Below, in pieces: positions 11,926 to 21,632 of a stretch of DNA of 64,000 nucleotides (its first letter is position 1; every line of letters starts with the position of its first letter). Origin of the DNA: Gracilimonas mengyeensis. GTDB taxonomy: Bacteria; Bacteroidota; Rhodothermia; Balneolales; Balneolaceae. The position numbers and the translations under genes were made by a program. The notes beneath the pieces are model-generated. The model did not search any database and was not told the DNA's origin. It saw only the letters and a list, made by a program, of their open reading frames with translations. The stretch covers positions 89,729 to 153,728 of the forward strand of contig NZ_FXTP01000015.1 of assembly GCF_900182705.1 (NCBI RefSeq). Direction: 5' to 3'.

Positions 11926-12657
11926 ATGAAAAAGCTAGCCTCTTATACCCTGTTGGGTTTGGTAATTGTAGCTCTTGTAGCATGTGAGGAAACCACAAAT
12001 AGCGGGAATGGTGATTGTATTCGTGGTTCCGGCGATATCGTAACGAGGGACTACTCCATCTCAGATTTTAGCAAGGTCAGTGTTTTTGCAGTTACTGATG
12101 TAACGATTACAAAGGATGAAAGCACGGCATTACGGATTAAAGGACAAAGAAGCGTGATGGATGTGCTAAATGTAGAAGTGTTTGGACCTGAGCTCAGCAT
12201 AGGTCATGATAATTGCTTCGAAGATATTGAGCCTCTGAAAATTGAAGCTTCTACAGCAACCCTTAGCCGGGTGCAACATTTCGGGGTAGGGCGCATCAAG
12301 GGCAATGGGATTTTTAACGGAGATGATTTCGAAGCGGTGGTATCGGGAGTCGCAGATATGGATTTCGACCTGAATGTGGAGCATACATCTTGTGTCATCG
12401 GCGGAACGGGAAATATTACGATTCGCGGCAGGGCAGAGCATCAGGATTACGTTATTAACGGGGCCGGAGATATCAATGGCTATAACCTTGAGGGGCAGGA
12501 CGCCAGGGTGCTGATTAATGGGGCAGGTAATTGCAGAGTAAATGTTGAAGAGGAACTGGAAGTGCTGATCAACGGTACAGGGCATGTGTATTATCGGCAA
12601 AACCCGACACTGAGTCTAAGCGTAAACGGAGTTGGATCTGCGGTCGCCGTTGAATAA
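11926..12657 (+). CDS. lipoprotein with head GIN domain (DUF2807)
   Basis: A 243-residue lipoprotein: a Lys-containing n-region, a hydrophobic stretch and a lipobox ending 'ALVAC', then a short linker. The rest is a right-handed beta-helix-like region beginning 'GSGDIVTRDYSISDFSKVSV', the opening of the head GIN / putative autotransporter-adhesin domain common in Bacteroidota. Repeated G-N-I/G-A-G turns ('GGTGNITIRG', 'GAGDINGYN', 'GAGNCRV', 'GTGHVYY', 'GVGSAVAVE') show the solenoid. Function is unknown. Starting at the upstream ATG (11914) would add MLTN; either start keeps the lipobox in range. A good intrinsic terminator follows at 12713. Confidence 0.82.
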   Translation: MKKLASYTLLGLVIVALVACEETTNSGNGDCIRGSGDIVTRDYSISDFSKVSVFAVTDVTITKDESTALRIKGQRSVMDVLNVEVFGPELSIGHDNCFEDIEPLKIEASTATLSRVQHFGVGRIKGNGIFNGDDFEAVVSGVADMDFDLNVEHTSCVIGGTGNITIRGRAEHQDYVINGAGDINGYNLEGQDARVLINGAGNCRVNVEEELEVLINGTGHVYYRQNPTLSLSVNGVGSAVAVE

Positions 12658-12712
12658 ATACAGTATAATCAGAGGAATAAAAAATTGTGAAAAAGGGTAT
12701 TAAATGATGATT

Positions 12713-12741
12713 GGGAAATGCCCATTTTCGGGCATTTTTCC
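12713..12741 (+). terminator. intrinsic terminator after the GIN-domain gene
   Basis: AAATGCCC at 12716-12723 pairs with GGGCATTT at 12730-12737 around a six-base loop, and a T-run follows. It ends the lipoprotein transcript, so gcvP must start its own. Confidence 0.8.
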
Positions 12742-12752
12742 TTATTTTAGCG

Positions 12753-12811
12753 CATCCGGTTTTTAGGATGTTTGCCGGGGAATGTCAAGCCTCCCCGCAC
12801 TGTTATGCCAA
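12753..12811 (+). promoter_or_regulatory. structured leader upstream of gcvP, possible degenerate riboswitch
   Basis: Between the terminator and the gcvP ATG are two short stems: CATCC (12753-12757) with GGATG (12766-12770), and CGGGG (12776-12780) with CCCCG (12793-12797). The second stem and the bases after it ('CCCCGCACTGTTATGCC') resemble the C-rich core of cobalamin riboswitches, but the element is far too short for the known fold. The glycine riboswitch consensus is not seen. Regulation of gcvP by this leader is conjecture. Confidence 0.3.
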
Positions 12812-12841
12812 CAATAAATAACCCCTCATTTATCCACTTTA

Positions 12842-15736
12842 ATGCCCATTAATTTCGATAAAGAAGTATTTGCCCGCCGCCACAACGGACCCAATCCCCA
12901 AACTACCCAAGAGATGCTTGATGCCGTACAGGCTGGTTCCCTGGATCAGCTAATGGATGAAACCATTCCGGAAGGTATCCGCCTGAAAACGCCATTGAAC
13001 CTGCCCGAGGCCTTAAGTGAGCAGGATTTTCTGGAGGCGATTAAAATGCTGGCATCTAAAAACAAAATCAATAAATCATATATCGGCATGGGCTATTATG
13101 ATACGCTGATGCCCAATGTGATTAAACGGAATATCCTGGAAAATCCGGGCTGGTACACCGCTTATACCCCTTACCAGGCTGAAATTGCCCAAGGACGTTT
13201 GGAAGCCCTGATCAATTTTCAAACCGTGGTTACTGATTTAACCGGCATGGAAATTGCCAATGCTTCTTTGCTGGATGAAGGAACTGCCGCCGCCGAAGCC
13301 ATGAGCATGCTGCATTCTCAGCGAAAAGGAAAAAAGCGTAAGCAGGCCGAGGTGTTTTTTGTTTCGAAAAACTGCCATCCCCAAACCATTGAAGTGCTGC
13401 AAACCCGCGCCGAACCGATGGGGATTGAAGTGAAAGTAGGGGATCATTCCGATCTGGATGTGACCGATGCCGAGTTGTTTGGTATCCTGTTACAATATCC
13501 CGGAACGGATGGAAGTGTAGAAGATTTTTCGAGTTTAATTGATGCGGCCCACGAAAACGATGTGTACGCTGTAGTAGCGGCCGATCTGTTGAGTTTAACC
13601 CTGCTGAAAGCTCCCGGTGAAATGGGTGCGGATGTAGTGGTCGGTTCCAGCCAGCGCTTTGGTGTGCCGATGGGGTATGGCGGACCGCATGCGGCTTATT
13701 TTGCAACCAAGGAGAAATTTCAGCGCAAGATTCCCGGACGCATTATTGGGGTAACCCAGGATGCAGAAGGAAAGCCCGCTTACCGAATGGCGCTTCAAAC
13801 CAGAGAACAGCACATTCGGCGTGAGAAGGCTACCTCCAACATTTGTACGGCACAGGTACTGCTTGCAGTAATTGCCGGCATGTACGCCGTTTATCACGGT
13901 CCTGAGGGCTTGAAGAAAATTGCTTCGAAAGTGCACGGACTTACCAAACTGGCTAAGACCGGATTGGAGAAGCTGGGAGTAAAAGTAGAAACTGAGACCT
14001 ATTTTGATACCATCACGGTACAAGCCAATGCTGCTAAAGTAAAAGCAGTCGCCGAGAAACATGGCACGAATTTCCGTTATGTGGATGAGCAGCATGTGGG
14101 CATTTCTTTTGATGAGGCCAAAAACCTGGAAGATGTGGGGCAGGTGCTGAACATCTTTGCCGAAGCGCTGGATTTGAATAACGATTTTGATGTAGAGAGA
14201 TCTGCAGCTTCTGTTGAGGTAGAAATGCCCGAAGCTCTGGAACGTAAAACCGAGTTTCTGGAGCACCCGGTATTTCACCTCTATCATTCCGAGCATGAGA
14301 TGCTGCGCTACATGAAACGCCTGGAGAGTAAAGATCTCTCGCTGGTGCACTCCATGATTTCGTTGGGCTCCTGCACCATGAAGCTCAATGCCACAGCCGA
14401 AATGATTCCGTTGACCTGGCCAGAGTTCGGACAAATCCATCCTTTTGCTCCCCGTGAACAGGCTGAAGGATATACGCAGCTTTTTGATGAACTGAACGAA
14501 TGGCTTTCGGAAATCACCGGTTTTGATGCCGTTTCCATGCAGCCTAATTCCGGCGCCCAGGGTGAATATGCCGGGTTGATGACCATACGGGCTTACCACA
14601 AAAGCCGGGGTGAAGGGCACCGAAATGTGGCCTTGATTCCTGCTTCGGCTCACGGAACCAATCCCGCCAGTGCCGTAATGGCGGGGATGGATGTTGTGGT
14701 TGTAGATACCGATAAACACGGAAATATCTCCAGTGATGACCTGGAGGCCAAAGCCGAGAAATACAGCGATCGTCTGGCTGCCCTGATGATTACTTATCCA
14801 TCAACCCACGGAGTGTTTGAGCACCGTGTGAAGGATTTCTGTGAAATCATTCATAAGCACGGCGGACAGGTGTATATGGATGGCGCCAACATGAATGCGC
14901 AGGTTGGACTTACGAGTCCCGGTGAGATCGGAGCCGATGTTTGTCACCTGAATCTTCATAAAACCTTTTGTATTCCCCACGGCGGGGGCGGACCGGGTAT
15001 GGGCCCCATTGGTGTTGCCAAACACCTGACGCCTTTCCTCCCATCCCATTCCGTAGTAAAAACGGGTGGTGAAAAAGGCGTGGATGCTATCTCTGCAGCT
15101 CCCTGGGGTAGTGCCAGTATCCTTACTATTTCTTATGCCTACATCCGGCTGATGGGCGCTAACGGACTGACCGATGCTACCAAATATGCCATCCTCAATG
15201 CCAATTACCTTAAAGACCAGCTCAAAGATCATTACGAAATTCTTTATACCGGCAAAACCGGTCGCTCTGCCCACGAGTTTATTGTGGATTTACGTCCGTT
15301 TAAGAAATCTGCCGGTGTTGAGTCGGTAGATGTAGCCAAGCGTCTGATGGATTATGGTTTCCATGCGCCAACAATGAGCTTCCCGGTCCCGGGTACCTTA
15401 ATGATTGAGCCTACCGAAAGTGAATCAAAGGAAGAACTGGATCGATTTGTGGAAGCCATGGTTTCCATCCGCAAGGAAATACAGGAAATCGAAGACGGCG
15501 TGGCTGATAAAGAAGACAATGTGCTGAAACATGCCCCGCATACCCAACGCGTGATTGCCGCTGATGAATGGACGCGCAGCTACTCTCGTGAAAAAGGAGC
15601 CTTCCCAATCGAAGAACTCAAGTTCGATAAATTCTGGCCTGCCGTTTCCCGGGTTGATGATGCCTACGGTGACAGAAATCTCGTCTGCTCTTGTATCCCA
15701 ATGGATGCGTATGAGGAAGGGATTGAAGCGGTGTAG
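12842..15736 (+). CDS. gcvP: glycine dehydrogenase (decarboxylating), P-protein
   Basis: The PLP-dependent P-protein of the glycine cleavage system decarboxylates glycine and passes the aminomethyl group to the lipoyl H-protein. The 964-residue length is that of the fused single-chain type, with an N-terminal half ('RRHNGP', 'IGMGYYDT', '[21 protein letters not shown]') and a C-terminal half. The PLP lysine is K707 in '[21 protein letters not shown]'. '[20 protein letters not shown]' and '[11 protein letters not shown]' mark the second half. There is no clear Shine-Dalgarno; the start [17 protein letters not shown] matches family N-termini. gcvT and gcvH are not next to it. The spacer after it is packed with hairpins. 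Confidence 0.96.
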   Translation: MPINFDKEVFARRHNGPNPQTTQEMLDAVQAGSLDQLMDETIPEGIRLKTPLNLPEALSEQDFLEAIKMLASKNKINKSYIGMGYYDTLMPNVIKRNILENPGWYTAYTPYQAEIAQGRLEALINFQTVVTDLTGMEIANASLLDEGTAAAEAMSMLHSQRKGKKRKQAEVFFVSKNCHPQTIEVLQTRAEPMGIEVKVGDHSDLDVTDAELFGILLQYPGTDGSVEDFSSLIDAAHENDVYAVVAADLLSLTLLKAPGEMGADVVVGSSQRFGVPMGYGGPHAAYFATKEKFQRKIPGRIIGVTQDAEGKPAYRMALQTREQHIRREKATSNICTAQVLLAVIAGMYAVYHGPEGLKKIASKVHGLTKLAKTGLEKLGVKVETETYFDTITVQANAAKVKAVAEKHGTNFRYVDEQHVGISFDEAKNLEDVGQVLNIFAEALDLNNDFDVERSAASVEVEMPEALERKTEFLEHPVFHLYHSEHEMLRYMKRLESKDLSLVHSMISLGSCTMKLNATAEMIPLTWPEFGQIHPFAPREQAEGYTQLFDELNEWLSEITGFDAVSMQPNSGAQGEYAGLMTIRAYHKSRGEGHRNVALIPASAHGTNPASAVMAGMDVVVVDTDKHGNISSDDLEAKAEKYSDRLAALMITYPSTHGVFEHRVKDFCEIIHKHGGQVYMDGANMNAQVGLTSPGEIGADVCHLNLHKTFCIPHGGGGPGMGPIGVAKHLTPFLPSHSVVKTGGEKGVDAISAAPWGSASILTISYAYIRLMGANGLTDATKYAILNANYLKDQLKDHYEILYTGKTGRSAHEFIVDLRPFKKSAGVESVDVAKRLMDYGFHAPTMSFPVPGTLMIEPTESESKEELDRFVEAMVSIRKEIQEIEDGVADKEDNVLKHAPHTQRVIAADEWTRSYSREKGAFPIEELKFDKFWPAVSRVDDAYGDRNLVCSCIPMDAYEEGIEAV

Positions 15737-15777
15737 AATATCGAACAAGGAAAATTCAACATTGAATGTTGAATGTA
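15736..15777 (+). repeat. heptamer-periodic repeat starting at the gcvP stop codon
   Basis: Six consecutive 7-mers run GAATATC, GAACAAG, GAAAATT, CAACATT, GAATGTT, GAATGTA, beginning at the last base of the gcvP stop codon. Inside it, 15755-15773 is a perfect palindrome with 9-base arms around one G. The word content matches the array at 24119-24205. Confidence 0.6.
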
Positions 15778-16211
15778 TCACTTCGTCTGACGGCTCCAAG
15801 TCCGTCTAACGAATGGTGGTATTAGGTAAGATGCTTAATATTCGACTCGCTCCGATCGCTCTGCGTCGGAGTGGTGTTTGTTTTTGAGCTCTTTGATTCA
15901 TTGCTGCCCGTATTCAGGACCCCTTTCTCTCTTTCAGTGATGGTTACCGGCATTCGCAACCCCTCTTTGTTTCTCCCCTAACTTTAGGGGAGAAGACGCT
16001 TTAGGAAAATGATGAGTTTAGGCTGACTAAGTGGTACTACTGGTACGAATATTATAATAGATCATTCCTGCGGAGGCAGGAATCTAAATATTGATTAGGA
16101 ATAGAAACTATACTACCTCAACAGCATCAAATAAAAGAAGAAAATTACTTAACGTTTGAACGTTGATGTTAGGACGATGAGTTGTTTCATCCTGCAGAAG
16201 GAAAAGCAAAA
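15778..16211. other. gene-free spacer packed with short hairpins
   Basis: This is the remainder of the 475-bp spacer between convergent gcvP and murI, with no plausible coding frame. It holds perfect inverted repeats: GACGG/CCGTC (15789-15806), CTCCGA/TCGGAG followed by a T/G-rich run (15850-15871; the best gcvP terminator candidate), CTCCCCTA/TAGGGGAG (15973-15992) and an 8+4+8 palindrome at 16064-16083. Confidence 0.5.
16064..16083. repeat. REP-like 8+4+8 palindrome
   Basis: ATTCCTGC and GCAGGAAT flank a four-base loop. The layout and most bases are shared with the palindrome at 49575-49594, so it is likely a member of a dispersed short palindrome family. Confidence 0.5.
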
Positions 16212-17018
16212 TCAATCCAAACTCACTACATCTACACTCTTCAAATCCCGGCCCAAAAAGCGTTCGGCCAGTTCGTGGAATCGTTGAGGGCGGTCGCTTA
16301 CAAAGCAATGAAAATCACCGCCGTCCTTATTTAGAAGATTAAGTTCTTGCAGTTTGGTTTTGGCAGAGGCAGCGATAGATTCGGCCGAGTCGATAATTTC
16401 CACGCCTTCTCCATTCATCACTTTGGGGATCACTTCTTTAAAAAGGGGATAGTGGGTACAGCCTAAAATCAGGGATTGGATGCCGCTGCCTTTAAAAACA
16501 TCAAGGTAATGATGCAGCGTTTGTACAGCTACATCGTTGTCTATCCAGCCTTCTTCGGCCAAAGGTACCAACAGGGGGCACGCTTGCTGGCTTACCTCAA
16601 TGGACCCATCGTGAGATTGGATAGCTTTCACATAAGCCTGGGAGTTTACCGTACCCAGCGTTCCTATCACCCCAACATGTTGGTGATTGGGTAAGGACAC
16701 TGCTTTTTGAGTGCCGGAGGTAATTACATCCAAAACCGGTACCTCGCCGGCTGCTTCAATAATCTCTTTTTTAGCGGAGGCGGAAACGGTATTGCAGGCA
16801 ATGAGAATCATCTTAACCCCACGCTTCAGTAAAAAGCGTGTGATCTCCAGCGCATAAGCCCTGACCGTTTCTTCGGATTTGATCCCGTAGGGGACCCGGG
16901 CGGTATCTCCAAAATAAATGATGTCTTCGTTGGGTAAAGCTTCAATAACGGCCTTGGCTACGGTGAGCCCGCCAATGCCGGAGTCAAAAATGCCGATGGG
17001 TTGTGATTTTGTAATCAA
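16212..17018 (-). CDS. murI: glutamate racemase
   Basis: Interconverts L- and D-glutamate in the cytoplasm for peptidoglycan synthesis. The 268-residue protein has 'PIGIFDSGIGGLTV' with the catalytic-site Asp and Ser, 'ACNTVSASA' with the first catalytic Cys (Cys75), and 'LGCTHYPL' with the second catalytic Cys (Cys187) and His189. Length and motif order are normal for MurI. The start codon is TTG at 17018 (reading M-I-T-K-S-Q-P-I-G-I-F-D). No ATG or GTG lies in a position that would keep the 'GIFDSG' strand, and AGGAAAT occurs ~17 bases upstream, rather distant. The gene stands alone, convergent with gcvP. Confidence 0.93.
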   Translation of the reverse strand: MITKSQPIGIFDSGIGGLTVAKAVIEALPNEDIIYFGDTARVPYGIKSEETVRAYALEITRFLLKRGVKMILIACNTVSASAKKEIIEAAGEVPVLDVITSGTQKAVSLPNHQHVGVIGTLGTVNSQAYVKAIQSHDGSIEVSQQACPLLVPLAEEGWIDNDVAVQTLHHYLDVFKGSGIQSLILGCTHYPLFKEVIPKVMNGEGVEIIDSAESIAASAKTKLQELNLLNKDGGDFHCFVSDRPQRFHELAERFLGRDLKSVDVVSLD

Positions 17019-17214
17019 ATAAAGACGATTTATTTCCTGTGAGGAAGGAAGGTAATAGTATTGTCTTGGATTTAACAGAGCGAGCTTATGGAAGTTCCGC
17101 TCTTATGTGAATGATATATCGAAAAATATTTTTAAGTAAGTGCTAAGCTGCTATTACAATAGACTTGAAGAAACTAATATTGGAATTCGAGAAGTCATCA
17201 AAGATTACTTTTAG

Positions 17215-19320
17215 ATGAGCCAGCAGTCACAACAGAGCCAGAAAGGGGAACTTGAACGCACATTGGGGTTAGGGCCGGCAATGGCCATAGGCATTGGGAC
17301 TATGGTAGGAGCAGGTATTTTCGTATTTCCAGGCATTGCCGGTGGAGATGCAGGGCCCGCTGCCATGATATCCTTTCTGCTCGCCGGCACCATAGCCATG
17401 TTGGTTGCTTTATGTACTACAGAGTTGGCAACAGCGATGCCTCAAAGCGGGGGCGGTTACTATTTTGCTTCTCGTACTTTCGGGCCATTTGCGGGTACTC
17501 TTATTGGTATCGGGCAATGTGTGGGCTTAGTATTTGCCAGTTCTTTTTATTTGATGGGATTTGGTGAATATGCCGGAGATTTGATGAACCGCCTGGGATT
17601 CTCGCTGGGAGACCCGGTAGTCCTCATTGCATTAGGCACTGCATTATTTCTCACGGTGGTAAACCTGATAGGTACGGAAGGGGCCGGTAAGTTACAGAAC
17701 GGGGTGGTAATTGTGTTGACGGGTATTTTAACTGTTTTATTTGGGTATGGGGCCCTGGAAGCGTTGGGTGTTATCGGTTCTGCAAATATGCCCGAGCCAT
17801 TTGCGCCAAAAGGATATTTCCCGATTCTGACGACCACTGCACTCATTTTTACCTCTTATTTGGGATTTGTGCAAATAGCCACGGTAGCCGGTGAGATCAA
17901 AGAGCCTCAAAAGAACCTTCCCAAAGCGCTTATTGGGAGTGTTGCCATCGTTACAATCCTCTACATCTTAACTTTGTTTGTGAGCACCAGTTTGTTTGAC
18001 GCAGAGAAATTATCATCGTTTGGAGAGACCGCCACGGTAGAAGTGGCTCAAGCCATCATTGGCAATGTGGGAGGTATTGTAGTGATGGGAGCCGGCTTGC
18101 TGGCTACCTTGTCTTCCGCCAATGCTTCCATTCTGAGTTCTTCGCGTGCTATCTATGCTCTCAGTGCCGACAGTTTGGTTCCTTCCGGTATCAGTAAAGT
18201 TAATGCAAGCTTCGGTACTCCGCATCGCGCTCTTTTCATCGTGGGACTTTCTATTGCAACGCTTACTTTATTTGGGCATATCGAGGTTTTAGCGGAGGTG
18301 GCTTCTCTGTTGCATTTAGTATTATATGGCACTATTTGCCTGGCTTTGATATCCCTGCGCAAGAAAAATCCTGTCTGGTATGCGCCAACATTTCGCATAA
18401 GTGGGGCGCCACTTTTACCTTTCATGTGTGCTTTGTCCTGTTTTGGGTTGATAGCATTTATGCAACCTATCTCTATCATCATTGGGGCTGCAGTGCTGGC
18501 TGTTTCAGCGCTTTGGTATCTTTTGTATGCCCGGGGCTCTTCACTGGAACGCCCAAAACCGCCTCATATTCAGCCGGAACTTCGTAAACCCAAAATCCTG
18601 ATTCCGGTTGAGCTGCCTGATCCTTCTTCCATTCCCGAAGCTCTGCTGAAACCTTTCAAAGATCTGGAGATAATCTTGTTGGGTTATAAAAAAGTAACCG
18701 AACAAACCAGTCCCGAGCAATCCCGTGAAGAACTGGACGAAGAAGTGAAGGAAGATCTGAAAACCATAGAGGAAGGCATTCGCAAAAGAGGGTATCAGAT
18801 TGTAGAGAAAACGGTATTCACTCCGGATTTGGCGCAAAGCATTGACCGTTATATAGCTGAAAAAAGTTGTAATGCCGTGCTGACCGTGAAACCCATTCAG
18901 GAAATAAAGCGTTTGTTGGTACCTCTGTATTCACAAGATCAATTAAATAAACGGCTATCAACAATTTTATACGATCTGTCCAGGACCAGTAAATTGCCGG
19001 TAACACTTATAAACATGTCAAGCCAGGAGATAGAATCTGAAGAAATAGACTCGGAAAAAGATCTCCAGGAAATGGCAAAACAGCTATTGAAAGAAGCAGG
19101 ACTTAAAGACGATCAAATTTATTCCAAAAGCGTGCAGGTGACCGATGTGGCGGAGGCTGTTGAACAGATATCCGCGGAAGATGACTTGGTAGTGCTGGGC
19201 GAATCCAGTTCTTCTGATCGGAAAAGCTTTTTCGATACACTGCATAACAAAATATCAGCTGCCGTATCTTGCCCGGTATTAGCCATAGTGAAGCCAGAAT
19301 CATCAAATGAACAGGATTAA
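17215..19320 (+). CDS. APC-superfamily amino acid permease with C-terminal Usp-like domains
   Basis: The first ~440 residues form a 12-helix amino acid/polyamine permease. It opens with 'LGPAMAIGIGTMVGAGIFVFPG', the helix-1 substrate motif of APC transporters, and continues with 'GGGYYFASRTFGPFAGTLIG' and a helix-8-like 'LSSANASILSSSRAIYALS'. From about residue 460 to 701 the chain is soluble, with two alpha/beta stretches resembling universal stress protein (UspA) domains; the last contains 'DLVVLGESSSS' and 'AVSCPVLAIVKPES'. Such fusions suggest nucleotide- or stress-linked gating (inference). The substrate is not readable. The TonB receptor starts 18 bp downstream on the same strand, so the two are probably co-transcribed. 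Confidence 0.88.
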   Translation: MSQQSQQSQKGELERTLGLGPAMAIGIGTMVGAGIFVFPGIAGGDAGPAAMISFLLAGTIAMLVALCTTELATAMPQSGGGYYFASRTFGPFAGTLIGIGQCVGLVFASSFYLMGFGEYAGDLMNRLGFSLGDPVVLIALGTALFLTVVNLIGTEGAGKLQNGVVIVLTGILTVLFGYGALEALGVIGSANMPEPFAPKGYFPILTTTALIFTSYLGFVQIATVAGEIKEPQKNLPKALIGSVAIVTILYILTLFVSTSLFDAEKLSSFGETATVEVAQAIIGNVGGIVVMGAGLLATLSSANASILSSSRAIYALSADSLVPSGISKVNASFGTPHRALFIVGLSIATLTLFGHIEVLAEVASLLHLVLYGTICLALISLRKKNPVWYAPTFRISGAPLLPFMCALSCFGLIAFMQPISIIIGAAVLAVSALWYLLYARGSSLERPKPPHIQPELRKPKILIPVELPDPSSIPEALLKPFKDLEIILLGYKKVTEQTSPEQSREELDEEVKEDLKTIEEGIRKRGYQIVEKTVFTPDLAQSIDRYIAEKSCNAVLTVKPIQEIKRLLVPLYSQDQLNKRLSTILYDLSRTSKLPVTLINMSSQEIESEEIDSEKDLQEMAKQLLKEAGLKDDQIYSKSVQVTDVAEAVEQISAEDDLVVLGESSSSDRKSFFDTLHNKISAAVSCPVLAIVKPESSNEQD

Positions 19321-19338
19321 TTTTAGAATAGACATTAC

Positions 19339-21444
19339 ATGAGTTTTAATAATGCGTTGCGCACTTTTTTAACCATCATAATCGTAGCTTTTTTTGCAAA
19401 TGGCGTCCAGGCTCAAAACGAGGCAGAGTTGGATACCCTTCAGGGAGATTTAGGGGAGATTTTAGTAACCGGCTATGAAGGCAACCGCAGCCTGATGGAG
19501 ACGCCCGGCGCCATCACCAATATTGAGCCGGAGCGGGTAAGCGGTTTTGATGAAAGTTCATTGGTGTATGGCTTAAATACCGTGCCGGGGGTGCGAATCG
19601 AACGCCGGGCCGTGGGGAGTTATCGTGTAGCCATTCGCGGAAGTTCGTTGCGTGCTCCGTATGGAGTTAGAAATGTCAAAATCTATTGGAATGGGATCCC
19701 CTTTACCGAACCCTCGGGGAGTACGCCTTTGAACCTGCTGGATGTTATCAATATGCAGGAAGTAGAAGTGATTAAAGGTCCGGCCGGCAGTATTTACGGA
19801 GCCGGTACCGGCGGGGCTATTTTGATGGAAAGCCGCCAGTCCTCAGCGAATGAAGTCGGGGCCGGAACCGTGGTAGGTTCCTACGGCCTGCAGCGCTATA
19901 CAGCCTATGCACAGCAGCAATATGAAAATGGAAGCCTCCGGTTTAACTACTCCAACCAGCACACCAACGGTTATCGCCAGCAGAATTTTCTCTATCGCGA
20001 AACAGCTGAGCTTTCCGGTCAGTTTCAGCTGAACGACCGGCAGATCATCAAAACCAGTTTTCTGTATTCCGATATATTTTACGGGATTCCGGGACCGCTG
20101 ACTGCAGAGCAGGTGGAACAAAATCCAAGGCAGGCGCGGCAGGGCAATCCTTTTGCGCTGGGCAGTGTGGAAGCAAATGCCAGCATCAACCAGGAAATGT
20201 TCCTGGCCGGTTTAACGCATGATGTACAGATAACCGAGGGCATCTCCAACCTCACTACGGTTTATGGCAATTTCAGCACTTTCGATCATCCCTTTAACCT
20301 GGATTACAAAAAAGACAGCCGCAAGACCGGAGGCGGACGTACCCGTTTTTATTTTGATACGGATATCGGAGAGGTTCGAACCCGGTTTACCCTCGGCGGT
20401 GAATATCAGGCGGCAGCAAATGCAGCGCGTAATTTTGAGAATGATACGACCCAGGTGGGCGCTTTAAATTTTGATGATGAAATCAGGATTCAATCGTCGC
20501 TGCTGTTTTTTAATACGGAAGTAGATCTGCCCTATAATTTTTACCTGACTGCGGGGCTCAGTTACAACCGCCTGGAATACCGGCTCGACCGGCTGGTTAC
20601 CAATCTTGAAGGGGACACGGCAGGCGTAGCGCAAAAAAGTTTTGAGCCGGAAATTATACCTCGCGTTGGCTTGGTCAAAAAGTTCTCCCCAGAGCTTTCG
20701 CTGCATGGAAGTGTGAGCTACGGATTTTCTCCCCCCACTATCGAAGAATTCCGAACCAATGAAGGCAGTATTGCCCTGAACCTGGAAGCCGAACAGGGTA
20801 CTAATTATGAAATTGGTGCCCGTGGCGGATTCCAGAATCTGAGACTTAGCTACGATGTAACGGCGTTTTACTTTAAGCTGGATGAAACCATTGTGCAACA
20901 GGAGCCCGAAGATCCAACGAGGGATACCTATGTATTTCGCAACACCGGTGCTACCGACCAATACGGGCTGGAGGCGGCTACAAGCTGGCGGATCATTCAA
21001 AATCCGGTGGGCTTTTTACAGCAACTGGATTGGGATTTATCCTACACCTACCATGATTTTGAATTCAAAAACTATGTGAAAGAAGGTCAGGATTTTTCCG
21101 GAAATGAATTAACGGGAGTGGCACCGCATATTTTTGTAACTAACCTGCGCGGAGAGACAAGTCCGGGCATTTATACGACGGCCAATTACACCTTCACCGA
21201 TAAAATTCCTTTAAATGATGCCAACACGGTGTATTCGGATGCCTATCACCTGCTGCAAACCAAAATCGGGTACCAAAGAACCATAGCCGAAAATTTTGTG
21301 GTGGATCTGTTTGTGGGAATTGATAATGTGCTAAATGTAGATTACAGCCTTGGCAATGACTTGAACGCCTTTGGGGAACGCTATTATCAACCCGCACCGC
21401 CAAGAAACTGGTTTGGCGGAGTGAAAATGAATTATGTTTTTTAG
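19339..21444 (+). CDS. TonB-dependent outer membrane receptor
   Basis: A 701-residue outer membrane active transporter. After the signal peptide (ending NGVQAQ) comes a TonB-box-like 'GEILVTGYE', then a plug domain. The plug has 'MQEVEVIKGPAGSIYGAGTGGAILM', the conserved plug motif, and 'YRVAIRGSSLRAPYG'. The rest is a ~500-residue beta-barrel of alternating aromatic strands, with a terminal strand ending in 'WFGGVKMNYVF' (C-terminal aromatic). It lacks the N-terminal carboxypeptidase-like domain of SusC proteins and has no SusD partner, so it is more like a siderophore/cofactor receptor. The ligand is unknown. Tight linkage to the APC-Usp permease could mean uptake of an amine- or amino-acid-like compound, which is inference. 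Confidence 0.9.
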   Translation: MSFNNALRTFLTIIIVAFFANGVQAQNEAELDTLQGDLGEILVTGYEGNRSLMETPGAITNIEPERVSGFDESSLVYGLNTVPGVRIERRAVGSYRVAIRGSSLRAPYGVRNVKIYWNGIPFTEPSGSTPLNLLDVINMQEVEVIKGPAGSIYGAGTGGAILMESRQSSANEVGAGTVVGSYGLQRYTAYAQQQYENGSLRFNYSNQHTNGYRQQNFLYRETAELSGQFQLNDRQIIKTSFLYSDIFYGIPGPLTAEQVEQNPRQARQGNPFALGSVEANASINQEMFLAGLTHDVQITEGISNLTTVYGNFSTFDHPFNLDYKKDSRKTGGGRTRFYFDTDIGEVRTRFTLGGEYQAAANAARNFENDTTQVGALNFDDEIRIQSSLLFFNTEVDLPYNFYLTAGLSYNRLEYRLDRLVTNLEGDTAGVAQKSFEPEIIPRVGLVKKFSPELSLHGSVSYGFSPPTIEEFRTNEGSIALNLEAEQGTNYEIGARGGFQNLRLSYDVTAFYFKLDETIVQQEPEDPTRDTYVFRNTGATDQYGLEAATSWRIIQNPVGFLQQLDWDLSYTYHDFEFKNYVKEGQDFSGNELTGVAPHIFVTNLRGETSPGIYTTANYTFTDKIPLNDANTVYSDAYHLLQTKIGYQRTIAENFVVDLFVGIDNVLNVDYSLGNDLNAFGERYYQPAPPRNWFGGVKMNYVF

Positions 21445-21632
21445 TTTTAGGGAGCACTTGAAAGACCGATCGAATTGCTGAATCAGGGGAGTTGACGACT
21501 AAAAACGGGGCCAGATCACCCCAAAAAATGAAGAAGCCGACACATTCATTAGGCGATTCGTTTACATTATGTGTATTTTCAGCGCCTCATTAATCAAAAA
21601 GCAAGTTTTCACTCTACGATTCATCGATAAGA

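Noticed and set aside
12742..12841. Glycine riboswitch upstream of gcvP
   Set aside because: The tandem aptamer consensus is not seen and the leader is too short; only two small stems are present.
13595..14719. Long open frame (374 codons) on the minus strand inside gcvP
   Set aside because: It is antisense to a clear gcvP gene, its translation resembles no family, and it reflects the codon bias of the sense strand.
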